From: Mesorhizobium amorphae
GTDB taxonomy: Bacteria > Pseudomonadota > Alphaproteobacteria > Rhizobiales > Rhizobiaceae
NCBI RefSeq assembly: GCF_014843845.1
Contig: NZ_JHQS01000062.1
Span: 105,067 to 169,066, forward strand
Direction: 5' to 3'
DNA length: 64,000 nt
Part shown: positions 27,601 to 36,702 of the stretch, piece after piece
Layout of the letters: the number at the start of each line of letters is the position of its first letter
Position numbering within the stretch: the stretch's first letter is position 1
Notes under the pieces: model-generated
What the model saw: only the letters and a program-made list of their open reading frames with translations
What the model was told of the DNA's origin: nothing
Database searches by the model: none
Made by a program: the position numbers and the translations under genes

Positions 27601-30600
27601 CTGCTTGCCGAGACCCGACGCGATGGATTCGGCCGGCAGGCGCAGGAACGGATCGGGATAGACCAGATAGCGCGCCAGCTTCTGCACATTGGCGGCGTCG
27701 GTCAGGCTGAGGCCGAGATGGCGGGTCTGCACCTGGCTGCGGGTCCAGGCGAGCATCGCCTGGCGGGCGAAGCTTTCCGGATGGTCGAGCCGGGCGATGG
27801 CTTCGTCGAGCTCGGCGCGGTTGGCGCCGACGACGGTCCAGAAGGTCAGCGATATCTTCTTGTTGGCGGGTACGCGCACCTGCCGGCGAAGGGCTGCGAC
27901 CGGATCCAGCGTGAAGCCGGAATGGCCGCCGAGCTTGGCGCCGGGATCGAAGGCAGCCGCATCGACGATGGTGCGGCCGCGGCCGATGAAGGCACGCCGG
28001 TCGGTCTCGGCCTCGGCATCGCGCGCCGGCCCCGAAGGATCGGTGACGAAATGCGCCATGGTGAGGTCGGGTTCGTTCTTCTCGCGCTTGCGCCTGGTGG
28101 CGAAGATGGCGCCCTTGTTGGGCGCGATCTCGGTCTCGAGGAACATTTTCGAGAAGGCCGGATGCGCGTAATCCGAGGCTTCGTTGCCCAGCACCAGTTC
28201 GGCGAACGAGGTCACCTCGATATGCCGGTCGACGGCGCCGTCATTGTAGAGCGTGACGCGACGGCCTTCGCCATTGCCTTCCGAGATGACGATGCATTCG
28301 ACCTCCGAACGCAGCGATCCCACGGATTTGATGAAGCTCGCCTTGTCGTCGGAAAACAGCGTCTGAACGCGCTCGCTCTCCGCCCGCCTCGGCTCTGACG
28401 TCGCCGACCACCAGTCGCCGGTGCCGGCATCGCGCAGGAAAACGTAGGATCCGAGCCGGTCCTCGGTCGGGTCCGGCTGCCAGCGGGTGACGGCAAGCTC
28501 GCCGAAGCGGCTGTAGCCCGAGCCGGTGGCGGTGACCATCACCGAATAGCGGCCGTTGGACATGACGTTGGTCGAGCGCAGCGCCCGCGCCGGATCGAGG
28601 ATGATACGCGTGTCCGGGCTTTCGGTCTCGGTCTCGTCCTTCGAGCGCTCGTCGGCCTCGGTCCTGACGGTGGCGGTCGGGATGTCGCGCGGCGCCCTCT
28701 CCTGCAGCAGGAGCTCGGCCGACTCGATCACCGGGTCGCTGTGGAAACGGTCGCGCAGACGGCCTTCGAAGATGGCGTCGGCGACGGCGGCGATCGACAT
28801 GCCCGAATGGTGGGCCATGTAGTTCAGCACGACGGCGTGGTCGGCGCCTTCGGGCACGCGCTGCGGCGTGAAATCGACGGCGTCGTAAAAGCCGTGCCGG
28901 CCAAGCGCGCCGATGGCCTTCAGCCTGGCCAGGTTCTGCACGGATTCGCGCGGCGTGAACTGCGCCGCCAGGATCGTCGCGTAAGGCGCGATCACCGTGT
29001 TCTGGCCGAGGCCGCGCTTCAGGCCGAGCCCCGGCACGCCGAAATTCGTGTACTGGTAGGTCAGCTCGCGGTCGCGGGCGTTGTAGGCGGCTTCCGAGAT
29101 GCCCCACGGCACGTTCTTCGAGCGGGCATACTGGATCTGGCGTTTGATGATCAGCTTGCTGGTCTGGTTGAGGATACTGCCCTGCGGCTCCTTCATCACC
29201 AGCGGCGGCATCAGATACTCGAACATCGAGCCCGACCAGGACATCAGCGAGCCCTGGAAACCGATCTCGACGATCGGCCGGCCAAGGCGGAACCAGTGCT
29301 CGGTCGGCAGGTCACCCTTGGCGATGGCGAACAGGCTGGTCAGCCGCGCCTCGGAGGCGAGAAGGTCATAGCAGCTTTCGTCGAGCTGGTGTTCCTCGAC
29401 CCGGTAGCCGATCGACAGGAGCTTGCGCTCCTGCCGCATCAGGAAGGAAAAATCCATCTCGAAGGCGTAGCGGCGCGTACGCTCGCGCAACGCCAGGAGC
29501 CTGGCGCGCAAGGTTTCGACGGCGTTCTCGTCATTATGCGAGTCGTGGACATGCGCCTCGCAGGTGGCCTCCAGCCGTGCCGCCCAATCGGCGATGACAT
29601 CGCTGCGCGGCGACGCGGCTTCTGTGTGGATGGCGACAGCAAGCTTGCGGATCTCGCCGGCGAGCACGGCAAGGTTGATGGTGCGGATCGACGCCATCTC
29701 GGGCTGTGCCTTGATGGTCATCACCGCGCGCCGCATGCCGTCGAGGCGGTCGGCGAGCCGCTGGCGCAGCGGCCTGAGCTGGCGGCGGTCGTCGGGCAAT
29801 TCCTCGAGGCTCTCGTCGAGGATGGTCACGGTGTCGAGGATGCCCTCGAAATCGCCCTGCAGATGTACCGAAGGCGCTTCCGCCCATTCGGCGCAGGCCG
29901 CCGCCACCGCCACCAGATGGCCGGCGAGGTTGCCGCTGTCGACGGCCGAGATGTAGAGCGGATAGAGCGGCTTCAGCGTGGTGGTGTCGTACCAGTTGTA
30001 GAGATGGCCGCGATCCCGCGGCATGCTCTCGATGGTGGCCATCGTCGCATCGATGCGGGTGATGGCGTCGGACAGGCTGATCCAGCCGAAATCGCGCGCC
30101 GAGACTACCGACAAGAGGTAGACGCCGATATTGGTCGGCGAGGTGCGCGGCGCCACCACCGGCGCCGGGCTCTCCTGGAAATTGTCCGGCGGCAGATTGT
30201 GGTGCTCGGCGGTGACGAAAGTCTCGAAGTAGTGCCAGGTGCGTCGCGCCACGGTGCGCAGCGCATGGATGTCGGCGGCCGAGATGCGCAGCCGGTCCTC
30301 GGTCTCGGCCGAGCGGCTGATCCAGCAGGCGACCGCCGGCGAGCCGATCCAGAAAATCGCGAAGAAGAAGGCGACGAAGGCGCCGGTGGAATCGGCGAGT
30401 ACTGGAATGGCGAGGCCGACGACGCCGATGATCACAGCGCCATACATCATGCCGTAATAGGCGCCGAGATCACTGCCGCCGCTTTTGTGCGCCTGCGAGG
30501 CGGTGCGCCATTCGAGCAGGTTCTGCCGGCTGACGAACAGACGGTAGACCGTACGCACGATCGCATCGCCCATCATCCAGGCGTTATGGGCCATCAACAG

Positions 30601-33258
30601 GATCTTGAGCGCCACGAGGGCCGTGCCGAAGACGGTATCGCGCGCCAGCGCCGAGAAGTGGCCGCGCGGCGTCTGGTCGCCGCTCTTCGGCAGGATGCCG
30701 TTGACGATGTCGAAGGTCGGCGCCATGAACAGGCTGAGGATCAAAAGCGCCTGCCATTGCGCGGCCTGCGTGAAGGGCAGCAGCGCCCAGCCGGCGATCG
30801 CCGCCATCACCCAGAAGATCGGCGTCAGCGAGCGGCGCAGATTGTCGACCATCTTCCAGCGCGACAGCGCCGGCACGCCTGAGCGCGGATTGAAGATGAA
30901 GCTGAGCAGCTGCCAGTCGCCACGCGCCCAGCGGTGATGGCGGGAAGCATCGACCGAATAGCGCGTCGGATAATCCTCGACCAACTCGACATCGGTAACC
31001 AGCGCCGAGCGCGCCAGAGCGCCTTCGAGCAGATCGTGGCTGAGGATGGTGTTCTCCTCGATGCGGCCCTTCAGCGCCGCCTCGAAGGCATCGACATGAT
31101 AGAGGCCCTTGCCGGTGAAGGAGCCATCGCCGAAGACGTCCTGGTAGACGTCCGAAACGGCAAAGACGTAAGGGTCGAGGCCGCGATTGGCGGAGAAAAT
31201 CCGCTGGAAGAACGAGGCGTCGTCGCCGCTGGTCAAGGAGGCAGTGATGCGCGGCTGCAGGATGGTGTAGCCGGCGGTGACACGACGCTTGGCCGCATCG
31301 AAATGCGGCCGGTTGAGCGGATGGCTGAGTTTGCCGGCCAAGGTGGCGACGGCATCGCGCGTGGTGCGCGTATCGGCGTCCAGCGTCATCACATGGACGA
31401 CGTTTTCCGGCAACGACACATCGAGCGGCAGGAAGGTGGTGTCACTGTCGCCGCGCAGCAAAAGGTTCAGCTCGTGCAGCTTGCCGCGCTTGCGCTCCCA
31501 GCCCATCCAGCAGCCTTGCGCGGCGTTGTAAAGCCGGCGCCGGTGCAGCACATAAAAACGCGGCGCCCCTTCCGACGGATAGCGGGCGTTGAGCCGGGCG
31601 ATCTCGTCGCGGGCATATTGCAGGATCTCGATATCGGCGGCGTCGATCTCGGTCTTGCTATCCGGCCAGTCCGAAAGCAGCGCGAAGCGGATCTCGTCGG
31701 CCGTGTTGGCGAGGTGATGCACCTCGATGTTGCGGATGTTTTCCTCGACATCGTCGCGCGAGCCGATCAGCGAGGGCACCACGACCAGGGTGCGCGCCTC
31801 GGCCGGCACGCCGCCGTGCTTGTAGTCGTAACCGACGAGCCGCGTCGGCTTCAGGAACAGCGACACGACGGTGTTGAAGAAGGCGAGCGCGCCCTCGCTG
31901 GCGGGCACGGCGAACAGCGCCAGCATCAGCACGATGGACGGCACCGAAAGGCCGAGATGGGCGAGCGCGTTGCCCGCGAGCGCCAGAAGCAGGACGGTCA
32001 GCGCAAACACCGGCACGACGACACCCAGCCAGCCGGTGCTGGCGAAGGTCCGCTTGACCGTGACGCTGACGGTCGGCCGGTAGCCGATCGCCTTTTCCAG
32101 CTCCAGCCGGCGCGGACCGACGAGGAAGAAGCCGACATCCGTATGCGCTACACTCTCGATGGCGTCAGCGCCGGATACATGACCGGCAAGCTCGATCGCC
32201 TTCTCGGCGACGCGGTATTCAGAAAGCTCGGAGCGGCGCGCCAGCTCCTCGATCGCGGTGCGGTACTGGTCGCGCGAGAAGAAGTCGAGCGCGGCGAAAT
32301 CGGTGCGCTCGCGCAGCAGCGTGTCGATGCGGCTAACGCCCTCGAACCACACCGTCCAGTCGACGTCGTTGATCAGACGCAGGCCGCGGATGATGTTGCC
32401 GGTGGTGACATTGCCGCTGGACAGCGTGTGGTGCTCCGAGATGATGATTTCCTCGGCGTCGGAGCCGGTCTTCTCGAGCTCGCCCTCCAGCCATTCCAGC
32501 GCCCGGCCGGCATTCTGCGAACCGTCGCGCAGACGATAGAGCAACTGGGTGGCGAAGGTGGTGTCCTGCGCATGGGTGACGTAATGCGACAGGATCGCCT
32601 GGCGGTCGGCATTGTCGTCGGTCGCCAGCACGCGGTCGGCGACTTCGTTGGCGATCTGGCGCATCTGCCGCGTGCGGTTGACGCGCACGGCGATACGGCG
32701 AAGGTTTTCGATCAGGACAAAGCGCAGCAGCGACGGCAGCGCCCAGAGCTCGCCGATCTTCAGCGGCTCTACCGACTGGAAGCCCTCGACGATCGACTTG
32801 AACAGGGTCGCGGAGACCGAGCTGTCGGAATGCGCGACATAGGTCCAGGCCACCGCCAAAGCGCGCGGCACGCTGGTACCGTCGGACAGTTTCAGGGTCG
32901 GCAACTGGCGATAGAAGCGGCGCGGCAGATCGCGCTTGACCTGGAAGATCGTCTCCTCGACCAGATAGTTGTTGTCGAGCAGCCATTGCGCCGCCGGCGT
33001 GATGGTTTCGCCCTTGGCCTGCGCGGCATTGGTCGAGCGGTAGACTTCGAGAATCCGTTTCGCGCTGTCGCGGATACGGGCCTGGAATTCGAACGGCGTC
33101 AGCCCGAACAGATCTCCGACTTCACCCTCGGCGAGGCCGCTGCCCAACGCACGCAGGCGGTCCTCGGGGAGGAAATTGGAGCGGATCGGCTCTTCCGTGA
33201 TGGCCGGAAAGGCGGCGCTCGTCTTTTCGATCTTGGCGGGGTTCGTCTGTATGTTCAT
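24700..33258 (-). CDS. ndvB: Cyclic beta-1,2-glucan synthase NdvB/ChvB
   Basis: A giant inner-membrane enzyme of 2852 residues, close to the usual 2800-2870. It starts at 33258 (MNIQTNPAKIE); the frame is open to 33300. Layout: N-terminal domain of about 410 residues, membrane spans, a GT84 glycosyltransferase region with the LDADTRTT aspartates at about 626-628 and HHRWARGDW, more spans at about 830-1000, then a long C-terminal part with two carbohydrate-binding/GH94-like sections ending in a GH94 phosphorylase domain containing GGDWNDGMNRVG near residue 2534. The enzyme starts, elongates and cyclises UDP-glucose-derived beta-1,2-glucan and trims it by phosphorolysis. No frameshift interrupts it. 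The 257 bp before it hold only presumed promoter sequence. Confidence 0.96.
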   Translation of the reverse strand: MNIQTNPAKIEKTSAAFPAITEEPIRSNFLPEDRLRALGSGLAEGEVGDLFGLTPFEFQARIRDSAKRILEVYRSTNAAQAKGETITPAAQWLLDNNYLVEETIFQVKRDLPRRFYRQLPTLKLSDGTSVPRALAVAWTYVAHSDSSVSATLFKSIVEGFQSVEPLKIGELWALPSLLRFVLIENLRRIAVRVNRTRQMRQIANEVADRVLATDDNADRQAILSHYVTHAQDTTFATQLLYRLRDGSQNAGRALEWLEGELEKTGSDAEEIIISEHHTLSSGNVTTGNIIRGLRLINDVDWTVWFEGVSRIDTLLRERTDFAALDFFSRDQYRTAIEELARRSELSEYRVAEKAIELAGHVSGADAIESVAHTDVGFFLVGPRRLELEKAIGYRPTVSVTVKRTFASTGWLGVVVPVFALTVLLLALAGNALAHLGLSVPSIVLMLALFAVPASEGALAFFNTVVSLFLKPTRLVGYDYKHGGVPAEARTLVVVPSLIGSRDDVEENIRNIEVHHLANTADEIRFALLSDWPDSKTEIDAADIEILQYARDEIARLNARYPSEGAPRFYVLHRRRLYNAAQGCWMGWERKRGKLHELNLLLRGDSDTTFLPLDVSLPENVVHVMTLDADTRTTRDAVATLAGKLSHPLNRPHFDAAKRRVTAGYTILQPRITASLTSGDDASFFQRIFSANRGLDPYVFAVSDVYQDVFGDGSFTGKGLYHVDAFEAALKGRIEENTILSHDLLEGALARSALVTDVELVEDYPTRYSVDASRHHRWARGDWQLLSFIFNPRSGVPALSRWKMVDNLRRSLTPIFWVMAAIAGWALLPFTQAAQWQALLILSLFMAPTFDIVNGILPKSGDQTPRGHFSALARDTVFGTALVALKILLMAHNAWMMGDAIVRTVYRLFVSRQNLLEWRTASQAHKSGGSDLGAYYGMMYGAVIIGVVGLAIPVLADSTGAFVAFFFAIFWIGSPAVACWISRSAETEDRLRISAADIHALRTVARRTWHYFETFVTAEHHNLPPDNFQESPAPVVAPRTSPTNIGVYLLSVVSARDFGWISLSDAITRIDATMATIESMPRDRGHLYNWYDTTTLKPLYPLYISAVDSGNLAGHLVAVAAACAEWAEAPSVHLQGDFEGILDTVTILDESLEELPDDRRQLRPLRQRLADRLDGMRRAVMTIKAQPEMASIRTINLAVLAGEIRKLAVAIHTEAASPRSDVIADWAARLEATCEAHVHDSHNDENAVETLRARLLALRERTRRYAFEMDFSFLMRQERKLLSIGYRVEEHQLDESCYDLLASEARLTSLFAIAKGDLPTEHWFRLGRPIVEIGFQGSLMSWSGSMFEYLMPPLVMKEPQGSILNQTSKLIIKRQIQYARSKNVPWGISEAAYNARDRELTYQYTNFGVPGLGLKRGLGQNTVIAPYATILAAQFTPRESVQNLARLKAIGALGRHGFYDAVDFTPQRVPEGADHAVVLNYMAHHSGMSIAAVADAIFEGRLRDRFHSDPVIESAELLLQERAPRDIPTATVRTEADERSKDETETESPDTRIILDPARALRSTNVMSNGRYSVMVTATGSGYSRFGELAVTRWQPDPTEDRLGSYVFLRDAGTGDWWSATSEPRRAESERVQTLFSDDKASFIKSVGSLRSEVECIVISEGNGEGRRVTLYNDGAVDRHIEVTSFAELVLGNEASDYAHPAFSKMFLETEIAPNKGAIFATRRKREKNEPDLTMAHFVTDPSGPARDAEAETDRRAFIGRGRTIVDAAAFDPGAKLGGHSGFTLDPVAALRRQVRVPANKKISLTFWTVVGANRAELDEAIARLDHPESFARQAMLAWTRSQVQTRHLGLSLTDAANVQKLARYLVYPDPFLRLPAESIASGLGKQSSLWPTSISGDFPIFLVRIGDVADLEIVAQALRFQEYMRARGMMIDFVVVNEQASSYVQDLQRAVETLCENARLRGKELGPRQHIFAVRRDLMDEATYKTLLAVARVVLHTRNGTIFDQIERAEAAALQARDALQPAPGAAGPREPSLPAPAFMTRSSAESSADGSGLSLWNGFGGFDGDGRHYVTRLTGHRTTPQPWINVISNPSFGFHVSAEGAAFTWSRNSRDYQLTPWSNDPVSNRPSEGIYIYDHASGKAFSPTAAVLRDPALTYETWHGQGFSTFRSKRGPLSMDLTHVVDPDDPVKITRLRIQNSGSVSARLRIYAYAEWVLGSHRSRTAATIVPSRDAATGALLAKNPYGLDFSERVAFLAAGGPVHSVTADRGEFIGRHGSSEYPQAVLAGANLSDRVEAGDDPCAAIASDVDIPAGGDVTLFWLLGDAASVEEASALVQTHRGKDFDQRLADNERVWRGFLDTIQVETPDKALDAMVNHWLPYQSLACRIRARSAFYQASGAFGFRDQLQDTMALLVHDPKLARDQILNAARRQFPEGDVQHWWLPRTDAGVRTMISDDVVWLAHATSRYIDVTGDAGILKEQLPFIDGQELGEGEHDAFFTPEISKTHASLYDHCARALDLAIKRSSPAGLPLILGGDWNDGMNRVGEGGKGESVWLGWFLLKTLGDFAPVAKMQGDTKRAQTWTKHADALKRALESTAWDGQWYRRGSFDDGSPLGSHNSAECKIDSIAQSWSVLSGEGDPARSTTAMQQATKMLVDDELKIVKLFTPPFSRTDKDPGYIKSYPPGVRENGGQYTHAATWFVIALAEMGRTDDAYRCFSMLNPVNHSADEAAAEHYRVEPYVVAADIYAGEGKGGRGGWTWYTGSAGWLYRAAVEGILGIERRGKQITFRPKLPGHWDGYAATLKMLEAEVKVRVIRDKKAKSISLEVNGTKTKSSSFEPKAGDKVDVVVRIPA

Positions 33259-33515
33259 TGAAAATTCCGTATAGCGGGCGCGATGCGGCGTCCCCGCCAC
33301 GGCAATGTCCCTAAAACCGATTCAAATGCAATTGGTTGCATGGCGACATTGCCGAAATGTTGTTTCCGCGCACGACAGGGCGCCGTCTCTCGACAACTTC
33401 CGGATGAGCGCCCCTCGCACCCATTCGGATTTGATCGGATTCAGGCTTTTTCGTGGTACGGGCAACAGCTTACGCGATATTTCGCCGGCAGCGCGATCAT
33501 GTTTGGAGACAGGCG

Positions 33516-34103
33516 TTAACCGTTTCCGGGAACACGGCCGATGCGGGCGACGAACATAGCCACGGTCCCGGCGGGCTCCAGGCGAAGCCTTGAGGCACCC
33601 TGCCCCAGCAGAACCGCATCCAGCGGACCCAGGCGCGCCGGCGTGGCGCCGTGCACCGCGAGTTCGCCATCGAGGCAGAGGACGAGCGTCGCATCATCAG
33701 CCGGCGGAACGTCAGTCGGGGCCGAAATCAGCAGCCGCTCGACAGCGTGGGTCATGCGGGCGCGGCGGGTCATGACATTTAGATCGGTGATCGGCCCGGC
33801 GATCAGCTCGGCTCCGGTTGCCACATCTGCCGGGAAGGAAAACGGGGCGGAGGCGCTGGTCAGTTTCTGCGGAGCCCAGCCGGCGATATCGAGGGTGATG
33901 CCCTCGCCTCCCAGCACGGCCAAGGTGCGGTCGACGCCGGCAAAGCTTGAAAACGTCCCGCCGGCCTCGACGCGTGCCATGGAGACGCGCCAGTCGAAAT
34001 CATCGAGCCCGGCGCCCTCAGGCGAGACGGCGATTTCGGTCGTCGTGCCGCCGCCGTTCTTCCACGGCATGACGCGGTAGTCGGCGGCACGGAGGATGCG
34101 CAT
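33516..34103 (-). CDS. hutD: HutD family protein
   Basis: A 195-residue cupin-like protein: MRILRAADYRVMPWKNGGGTTTEIAVSP is the characteristic HutD opening. HutD is a small accessory protein of histidine utilisation, suggested in Pseudomonas to limit hut over-expression or buffer an intermediate. It is the last gene of the hutI-hutH-hutG-hutU-hutD run, 84 bp after hutU. Confidence 0.9.
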   Translation of the reverse strand: MRILRAADYRVMPWKNGGGTTTEIAVSPEGAGLDDFDWRVSMARVEAGGTFSSFAGVDRTLAVLGGEGITLDIAGWAPQKLTSASAPFSFPADVATGAELIAGPITDLNVMTRRARMTHAVERLLISAPTDVPPADDATLVLCLDGELAVHGATPARLGPLDAVLLGQGASRLRLEPAGTVAMFVARIGRVPGNG

Positions 34104-34187
34104 GCTTAGCCCTCCGCTAGGCTACGGGCGTTCGAAACTCGAAAAGCCGATTCCGCGGCCTTTCGCCTGCCTGCGGCCGGACGTTTC

Positions 34188-35861
34188 TCACCCCAAAATG
34201 CCCGGCAGGTTGAGCTGGTGCTGCTTGGCGCAGTCAACAGCGATGTCGTAGCCGGCATCGGCGTGGCGCATGACACCGGTCGCCGGGTCGTTCCACAACA
34301 CCCGCTCCAGCCGTTTGGCCGCTTCACGCGTGCCGTCGGCGACGATGACCATGCCTGAATGCTGCGAGAAGCCCATGCCGACGCCGCCGCCATGGTGCAG
34401 CGACACCCAGGTGGCGCCCGACGCGGTGTTGAGCAGCGCGTTGAGCAGCGGCCAGTCGGAGACGGCGTCGGAGCCGTCCTTCATCGCTTCGGTCTCGCGG
34501 TTGGGCGAAGCGACCGAGCCGGAATCGAGATGGTCGCGGCCGATGACGACAGGCGCCTTGAGCTCGCCCTTGGCGACCATCTCGTTGAAGGCAAGGCCGA
34601 GCCGGTGACGGTCACCTAAGCCGACCCAGCAGATGCGCGCCGGCAGCCCTTGAAAGGCGATGCGCTCGCGCGCCATGTCCAGCCAGTTGTGCAGATGGTT
34701 GTTGCCGGGAGTGAGTTCGCGCACCTTGGCGTCGGTCTTGTATATGTCCTCGGGATCGCCCGACAGCGCCGCCCAGCGGAACGGGCCGATGCCGCGGCAA
34801 AACAACGGGCGGATATAGGCCGGCACGAAACCGGGGAAGGCAAAGGCGTTCTCAAAGCCTTCATCCTTGGCGACCTGGCGGATGTTGTTGCCATAGTCGA
34901 GCGTCGGCACGCCGGCGTTCCAGAAGGCAACCATCGCTTCGACATGCTCGCGCATCGACGCGCGGGCGGCCTTCTCGACCGCCTTCGGATCGGACGTGCG
35001 CTTCTCGCGCCATTCGGCCAGCGTCCAGCCCTTGGGCAAATAGCCGTTCAGCGGGTCATGCGCCGAGGTCTGGTCGGTGACCATGTCGGGGCGCACGCCG
35101 CGCCGCACCAGTTCCGGCACAATTTCGGCGGTGTTGCCGACGAGGCCGACCGACTTCGCCTCTCCGGCCTTGGTCCAGCGCTCGATCTTTTCCAGCGCCT
35201 CGTCCAGCGTGTCGGCGCGCTCGTCGACGTAGCGGGTGCGCAGCCGGAAATCGATACGGTCGGGATCGCATTCGACGGCCAGGCAGCAGGCGCCGGCCAT
35301 GACGGCCGCCAGCGGCTGGGCGCCGCCCATGCCGCCAAGGCCGCCGGTCAGGATCCACTTGCCCTTGAGATTGCCGCCATAGTGCTGGCGGCCGGCCTCG
35401 ACGAAGGTCTCGTAGGTGCCCTGCACGATGCCTTGCGTGCCGATATAGATCCACGAGCCGGCCGTCATCTGGCCGTACATCATCAGGCCCTTCTTATCGA
35501 GCTCGTTGAATTTCTCCCAGGTCGCCCAATGCGGCACCAGATTGGAGTTGGCGATCAGCACGCGCGGCGCATCCGGATGGGTGCGAAACACCCCGACCGG
35601 CTTGCCGGACTGGACCAGCAGCGTCTCGTCCTCCCCGAGCGTCTTCAGCGACGCGACGATGCGGTCGAAATCGTTCCAGGTGCGCGCGGCGCGGCCGATG
35701 CCGCCATAGACGACCAGTTCGTTGGGGTTTTCGGCAACGTCGGGATCGAGATTGTTCATCAGCATGCGCAGCGGCGCCTCGGTCAGCCAGGTGCGGGCGT
35801 TGAGCTCGGCGCCGCGCGGGCTGCGGACTTCGCGGATGTTGTGGTGAGGATCGGTCATCAT
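34188..35861 (-). CDS. hutU: Urocanate hydratase
   Basis: A 557-residue enzyme that adds water to urocanate, giving imidazolone-4-propionate, with tightly bound NAD+. The length is that of the family. Seen are the NAD-binding GGLGGMGGAQPLA, the SGKPVGVF block and DQTSAHDPLNGYLPKGW. The paired ATGATG at 35858-35861 follows GGGACA; either may be used. It lies 25 bp after hutG. Confidence 0.96.
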   Translation of the reverse strand: MMTDPHHNIREVRSPRGAELNARTWLTEAPLRMLMNNLDPDVAENPNELVVYGGIGRAARTWNDFDRIVASLKTLGEDETLLVQSGKPVGVFRTHPDAPRVLIANSNLVPHWATWEKFNELDKKGLMMYGQMTAGSWIYIGTQGIVQGTYETFVEAGRQHYGGNLKGKWILTGGLGGMGGAQPLAAVMAGACCLAVECDPDRIDFRLRTRYVDERADTLDEALEKIERWTKAGEAKSVGLVGNTAEIVPELVRRGVRPDMVTDQTSAHDPLNGYLPKGWTLAEWREKRTSDPKAVEKAARASMREHVEAMVAFWNAGVPTLDYGNNIRQVAKDEGFENAFAFPGFVPAYIRPLFCRGIGPFRWAALSGDPEDIYKTDAKVRELTPGNNHLHNWLDMARERIAFQGLPARICWVGLGDRHRLGLAFNEMVAKGELKAPVVIGRDHLDSGSVASPNRETEAMKDGSDAVSDWPLLNALLNTASGATWVSLHHGGGVGMGFSQHSGMVIVADGTREAAKRLERVLWNDPATGVMRHADAGYDIAVDCAKQHQLNLPGILG

Positions 35862-35886
35862 TGTCCCTTTCGAGTAAGGCGGCGCG

Positions 35887-36702
35887 TCAGCGCCCGGCCC
35901 AGTCAATCGCGGTTTCGAGGATTTTTTTCAGCGTGGCGCGGATCGGCGCTGCGAATTCGGCGTCGTAGGGCACCGGCCAATTGTCCGGCGCGCCCTTGCC
36001 CTCAGGCTCGCGCATGTAGCCACGGTTGGAGAGTTCCATCTGCAGCGCATGCACGTTGTCTTGCGGCTGGCCAAAATGGCGCGTGATCCAGCCGCCCTTG
36101 AAGCGGCCGTTGACGACAAAGGTCTCGCCGGTCTCGGCCATGATCTGGCCGACCATCGCCTGCAACGCAGGATCGGCGCTCTTGCCATCGTTGGTGCCGA
36201 GGTTGAACACCGGCAGCGTGCCCTCGAACAGGCGCGGCAGCACCGAGCGGATCGAATGGCAGTCATAGAGCACGATCTTGCCGTGCAGGCCGCGCAGCCG
36301 GTCGATCTCGGCCCGCAAGGCGGCATGATAGGGCATGAAGTATTTTTCGCGGCGCTCATCGATCTCCGACGGTCCCGGCTCTTCGCCTTCGCGGTAGAGC
36401 GGATCACCATCGAAACTCTCGGTCGGGCAAAGGCCAGTCGTCGCCTGGCCCGGGTAGAGCGATGCGCCGGACGGGTCGCGGTTGACGTCGATGACGGTGC
36501 GCGAGATCGCCGTATGGACGATCGTCGCGCCGAGGCCGGCAGCAAAATCATAGAGATTGTCGATCCACCAGTCGCAGTCGCGGCGGCCGAGCCAAGGCGA
36601 GACCAAACGGTTCTCGAGGCCGGCGAGATCGATGCCGGTGTGCGGGATCGATACCAGCAGCGGGGCGGTGCCGCGCGTTACGGTGAGCCAGTCGGCCATC
36701 AT
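35887..36702 (-). CDS. hutG: N-formylglutamate deformylase
   Basis: A 271-residue zinc amidohydrolase of the FGase family (LLVSIPHTGIDL, then VIDVNRDPSG and the active-site-like YDCHSIRSVLPRLFEG). It splits N-formylglutamate to glutamate and formate, the final step of the HutF route. Start at 36702 (ATGATG) overlaps the hutH stop. Its presence together with hutF confirms the five-step, formate-producing pathway. Confidence 0.94.
   Translation of the reverse strand: MMADWLTVTRGTAPLLVSIPHTGIDLAGLENRLVSPWLGRRDCDWWIDNLYDFAAGLGATIVHTAISRTVIDVNRDPSGASLYPGQATTGLCPTESFDGDPLYREGEEPGPSEIDERREKYFMPYHAALRAEIDRLRGLHGKIVLYDCHSIRSVLPRLFEGTLPVFNLGTNDGKSADPALQAMVGQIMAETGETFVVNGRFKGGWITRHFGQPQDNVHALQMELSNRGYMREPEGKGAPDNWPVPYDAEFAAPIRATLKKILETAIDWAGR

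Noticed and set aside
24694..28398. A 1234-residue open frame on the plus strand opposite ndvB, and another of similar kind at 28741-30882 and 30934-33261
   Set aside because: These lie antisense to the well-recognised NdvB reading frame; long antisense frames are usual in GC-rich codon-biased genes and the translations look like no family.
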